Source: Candidatus Altimarinota bacterium
GTDB lineage: Bacteria > Patescibacteriota > Gracilibacteria > UBA4473
Length of the DNA: 11,645 bases
Direction: 5' to 3'
Assembly: GCA_905478675.1 (NCBI GenBank)
Contig: CAJQJI010000042.1
Span: 1 to 11,645, forward strand
This document shows positions 1 to 6,614 of the stretch, piece by piece. A program made the translations under genes and the position numbers. The number at the start of each line of letters is the position of its first letter. The first letter of the stretch is position 1. The notes beneath the pieces were generated by a model. That model saw nothing but the letters and a program-made list of their open reading frames with translations. It did no database searches and was not told the DNA's origin.

Positions 1-330
1 CCAGAAGGGCAAGGAGAACTAACCGTTAATGGCGAAAAGCTTCGGGAATGGGCTGATGATGAACACATGGTGTTTACGGTTAACCAACCTCTTGAAACCT
101 TAAGCGCTAAGAAAGATGTTGATATTGAAATCATCACTCGTGGTGGTGGAAAAAAAGCTCAAGCGGAAGCTATTCGTCTAGGCATTGCTCGAGCGTTTGT
201 GAAAAAAGATATGACGCTTCGTGAACAACTTAAAGCTGACGGCTTTATGACTCGTGATTCACGCGTTAAAGAACGTAAAAAACCAGGTCTACGTGGTGCC
301 CGTCGATCACCACAATGGTCTAAACGTTAA
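1..330 (+). CDS. rpsI: Small ribosomal subunit protein uS9 (5' end outside window)
   Basis: Reading frame 1 is open from the first base to the TAA at 328-330 and gives 109 residues of uS9; the family is about 130 residues, so roughly 20 N-terminal residues are missing. The visible part contains the TVNG and glycine-rich ITRGGG segments, the AIRLGIARA helix that follows, LKADGFMTRDSR, and the basic tail KKPGLRGARRSPQWSKR, which in this family reaches toward the P-site tRNA anticodon stem in the 30S subunit. The internal ATG at 67 is not the start, because conserved uS9 sequence continues upstream of it. rplM normally precedes rpsI and is presumably just outside the window. The gene ends in a strong intrinsic terminator. 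Identification is secure. Confidence 0.97.
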   Translation, partial: PEGQGELTVNGEKLREWADDEHMVFTVNQPLETLSAKKDVDIEIITRGGGKKAQAEAIRLGIARAFVKKDMTLREQLKADGFMTRDSRVKERKKPGLRGARRSPQWSKR

Positions 331-357
331 GAAACTTCTTACAGAACTATTACAAAG

Positions 358-380
358 AACCGCCGAAAGGCGGTTTTTTT
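358..380 (+). terminator. Intrinsic terminator of the rpsI operon
   Basis: A perfect 7-bp stem AACCGCC / GGCGGTT closes on a GAAA tetraloop (365-368) and runs into seven T residues (374-380). It begins 27 bases after the rpsI stop and precedes rmuC, so it separates the ribosomal-protein transcript from rmuC. It is the only textbook rho-independent terminator seen in the window. Confidence 0.93.
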
Positions 381-387
381 AAAATGT

Positions 388-402
388 AATTTCGACGAAA
401 TT
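388..402. repeat. 15-bp inverted repeat upstream of rmuC
   Basis: AATTTCG-A-CGAAATT is a perfect 7-bp inverted repeat around a single central A. It lies 7 bases after the terminator T-run and about 27-41 bases upstream of the rmuC ATG, where a -35 box would be expected. It could be an operator or chance; no second copy was seen in the window. Confidence 0.35.
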
Positions 403-416
403 GAATTTAGCAGTAG

Positions 417-422
417 TATGCT
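417..422 (+). promoter_or_regulatory. Possible -10 element for rmuC (leaderless start)
   Basis: TATGCT matches four of six bases of the -10 consensus. Its last base lies 7 positions before the A of the rmuC ATG, the same geometry as the much better pilB promoter, so the transcript would be leaderless. No good -35 box is found 16-18 bp upstream (the window there reads GACGAA), so the call is tentative. The rmuC frame is closed by a TAG at 414-416, which leaves no room for a longer leader-plus-start. Confidence 0.3.
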
Positions 423-428
423 CCCACT

Positions 429-1511
429 ATGGGAATTGAATTTTTTTTGCTTATCGGCTTACTGCTTGTGTTTATTGGCCTTATGGCGGTCGGTTATTTT
501 TTATGGCAGCAACAACAAGCGCCAAAAGATTCTCCTGAGCTGAAACAGCTTTTAGAATCTTTAAACCGTGACAAAGAAGATCGTCATCGAGAACAAGAAA
601 GTTTGAAAAGTGAACTGCGTGAAAATTCTAAACATTTACGGGAAGAATTTTTTCGAGTGAACAAAACGGTGGATACAAAGTTAACGGAATCTTCTAAACA
701 ATTGAATGACCGGCTAGATAAATCATCGAGCGTGATTGGTGGTTTGCAAAAAGAGTTGGGGAAAATGGGAGAAATTGGTTCTAAGATTGAAAACCTTGAT
801 AAAATTTTACGAGCCCCAAAAGGGCGCGGTTCTATGGGAGAAGAGGGGTTAGAAGAAATTTTAGGCTCAGTGTTTCCACAGACTTTATGGGAGCGACAAT
901 ATTCGCTCGGTACGGGCGCTACGGTCGATGCGGTGGTGAAAACCAACAATGGGATTATTCCAATTGATGCCAAATTCCCGTTACCGGCCTTTGAGATGAT
1001 TGTTAATGCCGAAACGACCGAACAGTCGGCTTTGGCTCAAAAAGAGTTCCAGAAGGCCTTAAAAGCTCGAATAAACGAGGTAGCGAAATATATCAAGCCA
1101 GAACTTAACACCCTCGACTTTTCCATTATGTTTTTGCCGAGTGAAAGTATTTATTATGAAGCGGCTATTCGTTCACGTGAGATCTATGAGTATTCCCGTG
1201 AAAAAAAGGTATTACTAACGGGGCCGAATACGTTGGTATATGTGTTACAAGTGATTTTAAGCGCCTACCAAAGCCAACAGTTTGCCAAGCAAGCCCAAGC
1301 GGCATTAGCACAGCTTGGTGGGGTTAAAAAACAAGCTTTAAAGTTGGATGAAGCGGTTCGTTTAACTTCTACTCATCTTGGTCGAGCTTCAAGCCAAATT
1401 ACAGCGGTACAAACAGAAAATGACAAGCTGCAAAACCAAATAGAAAAAGTTTCAAGCTTAGAGGTTGGCAGTAAACCAGAGATTGAAGAAGCCCCGCAGA
1501 GTTTATTGTAG
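429..1511 (+). CDS. rmuC: RmuC-family DNA recombination protein
   Basis: This 360-residue protein belongs to the RmuC family, membrane-anchored proteins with a nuclease-like fold. Loss of E. coli RmuC raises inversions at short inverted repeats; the biochemical activity is not firmly established. One N-terminal membrane segment (residues about 4-26) is followed by a charged, probably coiled-coil region (35-125). The RmuC domain (about 128-330) follows with the family signatures GSMGEEGLEEIL (134-145), IPIDAKFPLP (177-186), FLPSESIYYEA (235-245) and LLTGPNTL (262-269). The segment from about 300 to the end is again helical. The start at 429 is the first possible one, because the frame is closed by TAG at 414. 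There is no Shine-Dalgarno site. Both neighbours are unrelated, so it is probably transcribed alone. Confidence 0.93.
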   Translation: MGIEFFLLIGLLLVFIGLMAVGYFLWQQQQAPKDSPELKQLLESLNRDKEDRHREQESLKSELRENSKHLREEFFRVNKTVDTKLTESSKQLNDRLDKSSSVIGGLQKELGKMGEIGSKIENLDKILRAPKGRGSMGEEGLEEILGSVFPQTLWERQYSLGTGATVDAVVKTNNGIIPIDAKFPLPAFEMIVNAETTEQSALAQKEFQKALKARINEVAKYIKPELNTLDFSIMFLPSESIYYEAAIRSREIYEYSREKKVLLTGPNTLVYVLQVILSAYQSQQFAKQAQAALAQLGGVKKQALKLDEAVRLTSTHLGRASSQITAVQTENDKLQNQIEKVSSLEVGSKPEIEEAPQSLL

Positions 1512-1531
1512 ATTTTCTGTTCTGTAATTTA

Positions 1532-1559
1532 ATGACAAGGGGGGAGAAATTTTTATACT
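1532..1559 (+). promoter_or_regulatory. Promoter of purL
   Basis: A -35-like ATGACA (1532-1537, five of six to TTGACA) is followed 16 bp later by a -10 TATACT (1554-1559, five of six). Predicted +1 is near 1566, giving a leader of about 13 bases with no Shine-Dalgarno site. The -10 lies inside the inverted repeat at 1544-1578, so that repeat could act as an operator over this promoter. Confidence 0.5.
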
Positions 1560-1578
1560 CCTGCTGTAAAAATCTCTC
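1544..1578 (+). promoter_or_regulatory. 35-nt dyad/hairpin abutting the purL start codon
   Basis: Bases 1544-1557 pair with 1565-1578 across a 7-base loop (CTCCTGC). The stem has 14 positions: twelve Watson-Crick pairs, one A-C mismatch (1548/1574) and one T-G wobble (1556/1566). Its right arm ends on the base before the ATG at 1579, and its left arm grows out of a G-rich run, AAGGGGGG (1537-1544). No T-tract follows on either strand, so it is not an intrinsic terminator for rmuC. It may be a DNA operator over the -10 box or, in read-through RNA, a structure that bridges a distant G-rich ribosome-binding site to the start codon. Confidence 0.5.
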
Positions 1579-2868
1579 ATGACTCTAAAATTAGACTGGT
1601 TTGCGGATAACGCGGTGGAATTACTGGCCGAGCACCGAATTGCGTTAAAGCTAGAAGAAGCCCAAGATTTGCAACAAAAATTAGGCCGTCCGATGACGTT
1701 GGCTGAAGCCACTATTTTAGGGATTCAATTGTCTGAACACTGTAGTTACAAAAGTTCTCGACCGCATTTAAGTGGGTTTCCGACAAAAGGCCCAACGGTA
1801 GAACTTGGTCCAGCCGAAGATGCCGGTGTGTTGCGGGTGTTTGAGCATGAGAGCGAACGTTATTGTATTGCGGTCGGACACGAGTCTCATAATAGTCCTA
1901 GTCGAATTGTGCCTTTTGAGGGAGCGGCTACGGGCATTGGCGGCATTGTTCGAGATATTTTGTGTATGGGCGCGCGACCAGTTGGAGTGCTTGATTCTCT
2001 TCGTTTAGGGGATACCACAGACCCAGAGCAACGTAATATTGCGCAAGGCGTGGTGGCGGGTATTGCGGGGTATGGAAATCCGCTTGGCGTTCCAAATGTG
2101 GGAGGCGATGTATGGTTTGATGAAGCCTTTAACGGAAACTGTTTAGTGAATGTTACGGCTTTAGGTGCGCTGCGAGCTTCGGATTTAATTCATTCGTATG
2201 TGCCCAAAGAGGCGGCGGAAGAAAAATGGGAACTTATTATTGTTGGAAAACCAACCGATAACTCTGGTTTTGGTGGCGCGAGCTTTTCTTCTGAAGGGTT
2301 TAGTGAAGATGATGATTTAGAGTTTAAAAAGGCGGCGGTACAAGAACCGAATCCGTTTTTAGAAAGACATTTAGTCGCTTCAATTTTAGATTTAATTGAA
2401 GATCTAAAAGCCTCTAATGAGCTGCATAAAATTGCTTGTAAAGATTTAGGGGCTGGCGGCGTACTTTGCGCAACGGTAGAATTAGCTGAAGGTGGTGGGT
2501 ATGGCGCAGATGTGCAACTGGATAATTTGCATGTAGCTAAAGAAGGCTTTCTGCCACATGTAATTGCGTGTTCTGAAACGCAAGAACGTTTTTGTTTTGC
2601 GTGTCATCCATCACAAACCCAACGAATTATTGATCACTTCGAAACGAAGTGGGAATTGGGGAAAGTTGCCGCTAATGCCGGGGCTTCTAAAATTGGAACG
2701 GTGCGAGCGGATGGTCAATACCGCGTGACTTATGGTGATGAGCTTTTGTGTGACGCGCCAGCGAGCTTGATTACCGAAGGGATTATTTATAATCGTCCTT
2801 ACACGATTAAAAAGGCTGAGGCGCAGCAAAAAGAAGTTAAGTATGAGGCTGGAATGATCCGCTTCTAG
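1579..2868 (+). CDS. purL: Half-length phosphoribosylformylglycinamidine synthase (PurL N-terminal half)
   Basis: PurL is the synthetase subunit that converts FGAR to FGAM in purine synthesis, using ATP and ammonia supplied by PurQ. This 429-residue protein matches only the first half (linker plus first AIRS-like unit); the usual bacterial short PurL is about 600-740 residues. Visible signatures are LSEHCSYKSSRPHL (51-64, with the family's active-site histidine at H54), AVGHESHNSPSRI (98-110), PFEGAATGIGGIVRDILCMG (112-131), GNPLGVPNVGGDV (166-178), KDLGAGGVLCATVELA (288-303) and SETQERF (332-338). It stops after NRPYTI, about where the second half normally begins. The 28 bases that follow contain no room for the missing half, and the next gene converges on the other strand. 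It is either one piece of a split PurL or a stand-alone half. PurS, PurQ and other pur genes are not present. ATG 1579 is forced by a TAA at 1567. Confidence 0.85.
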   Translation: MTLKLDWFADNAVELLAEHRIALKLEEAQDLQQKLGRPMTLAEATILGIQLSEHCSYKSSRPHLSGFPTKGPTVELGPAEDAGVLRVFEHESERYCIAVGHESHNSPSRIVPFEGAATGIGGIVRDILCMGARPVGVLDSLRLGDTTDPEQRNIAQGVVAGIAGYGNPLGVPNVGGDVWFDEAFNGNCLVNVTALGALRASDLIHSYVPKEAAEEKWELIIVGKPTDNSGFGGASFSSEGFSEDDDLEFKKAAVQEPNPFLERHLVASILDLIEDLKASNELHKIACKDLGAGGVLCATVELAEGGGYGADVQLDNLHVAKEGFLPHVIACSETQERFCFACHPSQTQRIIDHFETKWELGKVAANAGASKIGTVRADGQYRVTYGDELLCDAPASLITEGIIYNRPYTIKKAEAQQKEVKYEAGMIRF

Positions 2869-2896
2869 TATGCTAGAAAATTAGCTAGCTATACCT

Positions 2897-3742
2897 CTAG
2901 TTCAGCCCGCCTTCACTGTGTAAAAAGCTGAAGTCGAAAAGTGACCCGAGAGTTTTTTGAGCATAGTCAAAACGAATGTGTTTTTCTCGTCCTTGGTGCG
3001 TCCCTACGGCGTGAATATGGGCCGCGTGTGGGGCCATTGTCGTTCCTGAGAAGGTGTAGGTTACCGGAATAGTTTGGAGGTTTTGAATGGAGATATAACA
3101 GCTGTTTTTGTCTACTGTGCTCCAGCTATTAAAGTCTGTCTCGGTTCCATCATCGAGTTTACCCGATTGGTTCAGGAAATCGCTCATATTCGTGCTGGCT
3201 TCGGCTTGTAATGCCACGGTGTTGCCTGTGGAGGTATCTTCACACAAAAGACGCCAGAAGTACGAACCAACACTGTCTAACGTCATAGAGACGGTTCCCG
3301 TTACGGCTGAATTACTGTTTCCAATACTTGTGTCGGTGTCTTGTTGAAAGCGGAATTTTTGACTTTCTAGCGGTGGGAGCGTGAAAGCAAAACTTTCTTC
3401 AGGGAAGTTATCCGGTGTGGTGTCGATTAAGTTGCGAATAGAAACTTCTGTGTGGTCGTCTTCTAGTTCTGAAATAATGCTTCCAGGACTTTCTTCAACA
3501 TGGTTGATTGGATTGTTTTTTAGTTGCCATAAAGCTTTTTCGACCCCAGATTCGGCACTAAAATAAGCCTTTTCGGATAAAAATAAATCAGCCGAAAGCT
3601 CAAGTTCTCGTACGGCTAAACGCGCCGACATAATGCCCACGGTGATCATCAACCCAGAAAGTACAATACTAATAAGCAGCGCTGACCCTTGGGTTTTTAC
3701 CTTTGGTTTTGTAAAATTTAAAAGTTTTAGTTTATAGCGCAT
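2897..3742 (-). CDS. PilX/GspK-like minor pilin
   Basis: This 281-residue protein has a prepilin-type N-terminus: a 19-residue basic leader ending in KVKTQG, a likely peptidase cut G19/S20, and a hydrophobic helix (20-45). It continues into the PilX_N-like stretch LSADLFLSEKAYFSAESGVE. The mature +5 residue is isoleucine, not the glutamate found in most pilins; PilX/GspK-type subunits that sit at the tip commonly lack it. The C-terminal domain is unrecognised; it carries two cysteines (C167, C215) and a histidine cluster (H239, H242, H244, H249, H255). It is the last gene of the pilus operon, and its ATG shares one base with the preceding TAA (TAATG), suggesting translational coupling. It probably acts in the pilus tip/priming complex. 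No terminator is seen before the convergent purL. Family placement is good; the exact subtype is inferred from gene order. Confidence 0.8.
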   Translation of the reverse strand: MRYKLKLLNFTKPKVKTQGSALLISIVLSGLMITVGIMSARLAVRELELSADLFLSEKAYFSAESGVEKALWQLKNNPINHVEESPGSIISELEDDHTEVSIRNLIDTTPDNFPEESFAFTLPPLESQKFRFQQDTDTSIGNSNSAVTGTVSMTLDSVGSYFWRLLCEDTSTGNTVALQAEASTNMSDFLNQSGKLDDGTETDFNSWSTVDKNSCYISIQNLQTIPVTYTFSGTTMAPHAAHIHAVGTHQGREKHIRFDYAQKTLGSLFDFSFLHSEGGLN

Positions 3743-4365
3743 TAGTACTGACGAGAAGAAATGGTAGTTTGGCTTTCAACCACTAAGTCTTGATATTGCC
3801 CGTTACGAGGACTGACTTCAAGATAGGCCGTCACTTTTGGTTGCATTTGTGGATTTGAGAGTGTTTTTGGATTAGCGGTTGGGGAGTAATCAAAATTAAG
3901 TCCGGTAATTTTAAATTTTTGTGGTGAAATTAAGGGTTGATACTCAATAGCTGGCACAGGATCGCCTGTATTGTAAGGCGCTCTAATCCCTAAGTTTAGT
4001 CTTTCAGTACCGCTGTCATATTGAAAGAAAATGCCTTCGCCAGCGGAATTAATGAGACACAAATTAGTCCCCGTAATTTCACAAGCTCCGCCTGCTTCGT
4101 ACTCAGCATAATCTATTTTACTAGCGCGTACTTTGTCGGCAAAACGGTTGAAGGCAAAGCGCACTTCGCTTTGCAGTTCACGGCTCATAGCCATTTTTTG
4201 TTGGGTTTGTAAAAACGTCCAGTAACTGGCCATTACTAAGGTCAGCATTAGGGCGGTAATAACCATGGCCACTAAAAGTTCAATTAAAGTAAAACCAGCG
4301 GTTTTTATTTTTGGTTGCCTTTGTTTTAAGGCTTTATAATTGAAAGCAAAATTCAGTTTTTTCAT
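3742..4365 (-). CDS. PilW/GspJ-like minor pilin
   Basis: A 207-residue class III prepilin. The leader KIKTAG is followed by FTLIELLVAMVITALM, with the peptidase cut at G24/F25 and the +5 glutamate at E29, the canonical pilin motif. The rest is a mixed globular head with one close cysteine pair (C95, C103). I chose the ATG at 4365, two bases after the stop of the preceding gene. An in-frame TTG at 4383 would overlap that gene by 16 bases and add six residues, but it is not needed. The next gene starts at a TAATG overlap. Position three in a run of four pilin-like genes and the PilW-like N-terminus suggest a GspJ/PilW role in the tip complex. The assignment to J/W rests on order more than on the head domain. 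Confidence 0.82.
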   Translation of the reverse strand: MKKLNFAFNYKALKQRQPKIKTAGFTLIELLVAMVITALMLTLVMASYWTFLQTQQKMAMSRELQSEVRFAFNRFADKVRASKIDYAEYEAGGACEITGTNLCLINSAGEGIFFQYDSGTERLNLGIRAPYNTGDPVPAIEYQPLISPQKFKITGLNFDYSPTANPKTLSNPQMQPKVTAYLEVSPRNGQYQDLVVESQTTISSRQY

Positions 4366-4367
4366 GC

Positions 4368-4922
4368 TTAGTTTTTGCGCCAATTAGTAAGGGTTTGCGT
4401 CGCGGTCACGTTTTGGGCTCGTCCATTAAAATCCCATTCCACGATGCACTCTAAATCCAGTGTTTCTGGGTTACCGTCTGGATCAACGTGTTTGAGTACT
4501 CGAGTGTAGCCCGTGTCTACGGGATCGGGTAATAGTGGGTAGTGTTTTAATTGGAGCCCTTCTTGCCAAACGATGTGGTTATCCGTCCCGAGGCTTTCAA
4601 GTTTAATATCTGCTGGCATGTTATTACACGCCCCCGCAATGTTTGCGGTCCCTGTATTTAGGGGCTCAATCACAAATTCGTCTCCAATAGAGCCAAAGGC
4701 GCAGTCCCACGGTCGGTAATTAAGCCAAGCGGTGTCGCGTAGGTTTCGGGTAAGTTCGGTGCACTCTTGCGCTAAATAAACGGCTTTAGTGCGTTTTAAA
4801 TTTTGCTGCGTGCTGAATACGACCGTTGTCAATAAATATAACGCTGCCGTCATGCTACTCGCTAAAATAAACATAACGATTAATGCTTCAATCAGGGTGA
4901 AACCACGTTTGACTTTCATCAT
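4368..4922 (-). CDS. PilV/GspI-like minor pilin
   Basis: A 184-residue prepilin with a very short leader, MMKVKRG, then FTLIEALIVMFILASSM; the cut is predicted at G7/F8 and the +5 glutamate is E12. The helix continues into AVYLAQECTELTRNLRD, similar to the PilV/GspI segment in which LA-E is followed by helical residues. Four cysteines (C54, C74, C99, C159) could make two disulfides after export. The first ATG overlaps the TGA of the upstream gene by four bases (ATGA), and a second ATG follows at once. A tip/priming role alongside the other three minor pilins is inferred from gene order. No Shine-Dalgarno site is visible, so translation probably depends on coupling. Confidence 0.82.
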   Translation of the reverse strand: MMKVKRGFTLIEALIVMFILASSMTAALYLLTTVVFSTQQNLKRTKAVYLAQECTELTRNLRDTAWLNYRPWDCAFGSIGDEFVIEPLNTGTANIAGACNNMPADIKLESLGTDNHIVWQEGLQLKHYPLLPDPVDTGYTRVLKHVDPDGNPETLDLECIVEWDFNGRAQNVTATQTLTNWRKN

Positions 4923-5410
4923 GGGGTGTCGGTGGTTACTAAGCCAGATTTTTCGTATAAGGTTAGTTCGTCTGTTAAACCTTTGTTGTCTAATTCAATG
5001 GTGAGTGGGTCGCTGCCGGTTATTATTTCCATATCTCCATGTGGAGCCCAAAATTGAACCGCAAAATCACCATTGTTTATAATCGTCTTGCCTTCAAGTT
5101 GGTGTTCTAAACTATTACTGGCGGCACTTGGGATGGGGGTTCTTGTTGTACAAGTGAAATCATCACACTCAAAGACTAAGTAATGAGAGGCGCCATTTAC
5201 GCCCTCTATAATGTAATGTTTAGAACGTGATCGAGCCTGCGAATAACCTTCGCTTAAACCCGTTTGTAGTAAGCTAATACTGTTTTTAAGATCAATCTTC
5301 TGACGAAATTTTAAATAGTCTGGTGCGGCCATAACCGCCAGAATTCCTATGAGTACAATGACTACCAGGAGTTCGATTAAGGTGAAAGCCGACGTACGCG
5401 CTTTCATCAT
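4919..5410 (-). CDS. FimT/GspH-like minor pilin
   Basis: A 163-residue prepilin: MMKARTSA then FTLIELLVVIVLIGILAVMA, with a +5 glutamate at E13. The residue before the predicted cut is alanine (A8) rather than the usual glycine. After the helix comes a FimT/GspH-like stretch (LLQTGLSEGYSQARSRSKHY) and a head with a close cysteine pair (C82, C87). The ATG at 5410 lies four bases after the pilC stop and is immediately followed by a second ATG. A TTG at 5449 in the same frame would overlap pilC by 35 bases and was not chosen. It ends in an ATGA overlap with the next pilin. It could alternatively be a major pilin, but the GspH-like features and its position at the head of a minor-pilin run make that less likely. 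Confidence 0.8.
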   Translation of the reverse strand: MMKARTSAFTLIELLVVIVLIGILAVMAAPDYLKFRQKIDLKNSISLLQTGLSEGYSQARSRSKHYIIEGVNGASHYLVFECDDFTCTTRTPIPSAASNSLEHQLEGKTIINNGDFAVQFWAPHGDMEIITGSDPLTIELDNKGLTDELTLYEKSGLVTTDTP

Positions 5411-5414
5411 TTTT

Positions 5415-6614
5415 TTAAGCGGTAGCAGCAAATAAATCTTGAAGGCCAAAAATTGGCATTAATACCGCAAAAATTAGAAAGGCTACGGCGATTCCCACAA
5501 ATAAAATAATGATCGGTTCGATAATCGTAGAAAGATTTTTAAGTTGCGCTTCCACTTCTAGATCATATTGATCGCCTAGTTTTTGTAGCACTTCAGCCAT
5601 GTGACCAGTTTTTTCTCCGACTTCTAAAATTTCTCCGACAACGGAATCAATATCTTTAGCTTCTAAGAAAGACTGGTGTAGTGAAGCCCCGTTTCGGACT
5701 TTCATTTCTATATCAAAAATGTTATCGCCAATAATTTTGTTGGGAATAATTTCCCCCATAACTCTTAAAGCTTTGCTTAAAGGAATTCCGGCGGCCATAA
5801 GGGTAGCGAAATTTTGACTAATTTTGGTCACTTGGATATTGCTAACCAGTTCTCTTGTGGGGGCAAAGTCTAAAATGAATCGGTGCCAAGATCGACGTCC
5901 GTCTTCAGAGTTTTTCCATTGTATGAACCAACTAATCACACCTGCAACAACAAATAAAAGTAACCACCAATAACCAATTAAGAAGTCAGAAGCGCCCATT
6001 AATAGTCGAGTACTTAACGGTAGCTCGCCGCCAAGTTCTGAAAACAAGGTGGTTAGTTTTGGCACAATAAAAAGCATAACCGCGGCTCCCGCTAAAATTA
6101 TAGCCGCTACGACTGTAGCTGGGTACATTAAGGCTGATTTAACACGCATTTCGAGCTCAATATTTTTTTGTAGCTGTGTGGCAATGGCTTCTAAAGTAGC
6201 ATTTATTTTTCCAGTTAATTCCCCAGAATAAACCATCTTCACTTCAGACTCAGAGAATATAGAAGGGTGCTTTTGAATAGCGCCAGAGAATGATAAACCA
6301 TTTTGTTGCATGTCGTAGGCCACGGTTTTTAATACTCGAGAGAAACGAACATGTTGCGTTCGATCGGCTAGCATTTCTAAGGCGCGGGTAAATTGAACCC
6401 CAGAATTTACGAGTAGTTTTAACGAATGAAAAAAACGAGATTTATCTTTTAAATTAAAGGTTTGATGATCAAGCAGCCAATCATTAGCTTTAATAAGCCA
6501 GTGATCGTTTCTTCGGTCAGTAAGACCATAAATAACTTCTCGTTGTTTTGGATTTTTTAATAAATCCAAAGGTTTTAAGGTAGTTGCTGTTGGTTTAGTT
6601 TTTGCCGTAGCCAT
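5415..6614 (-). CDS. pilC: Type IV pilus inner-membrane platform protein PilC
   Basis: A 399-residue protein of the GspF/PilC family, the membrane platform that couples the cytoplasmic assembly ATPase to pilin polymerisation. It carries two T2SF domains. The first (about 58-185) starts with RFFHSLKLLVNSGVQFTRALEML and contains SGELTGKI before the membrane segment. The second (about 262-388) contains ISQNFATLMAAGIPLSKAL and EVGEKTGHMAEVL. Three membrane segments are visible at about 165-186, 212-232 and 365-388. Length is normal for the family, and the first 55 residues form a variable cytoplasmic extension. Its ATG overlaps the pilO stop by one base (TAATG). Its ATPase partner PilB is encoded on the opposite strand just beyond the operon promoter. 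Confidence 0.95.
   Translation of the reverse strand: MATAKTKPTATTLKPLDLLKNPKQREVIYGLTDRRNDHWLIKANDWLLDHQTFNLKDKSRFFHSLKLLVNSGVQFTRALEMLADRTQHVRFSRVLKTVAYDMQQNGLSFSGAIQKHPSIFSESEVKMVYSGELTGKINATLEAIATQLQKNIELEMRVKSALMYPATVVAAIILAGAAVMLFIVPKLTTLFSELGGELPLSTRLLMGASDFLIGYWWLLLFVVAGVISWFIQWKNSEDGRRSWHRFILDFAPTRELVSNIQVTKISQNFATLMAAGIPLSKALRVMGEIIPNKIIGDNIFDIEMKVRNGASLHQSFLEAKDIDSVVGEILEVGEKTGHMAEVLQKLGDQYDLEVEAQLKNLSTIIEPIIILFVGIAVAFLIFAVLMPIFGLQDLFAATA

Noticed and set aside
1544..1578. Dyad as an intrinsic terminator of rmuC
   Set aside because: The stem is A/T-rich and no T-run follows it on either strand; it abuts a start codon instead.
429..2868. rmuC and purL as a novel two-gene functional system
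   Set aside because: The 67-bp gap contains a promoter and a structured element, and the two families have no known functional link; adjacency alone is not enough.
5411..5449. Extended start (TTG at 5449) for the FimT/GspH-like gene
   Set aside because: It would overlap pilC by 35 bases and add a 13-residue hydrophobic leader unlike prepilin leaders; ATG at 5410 gives a normal short leader.
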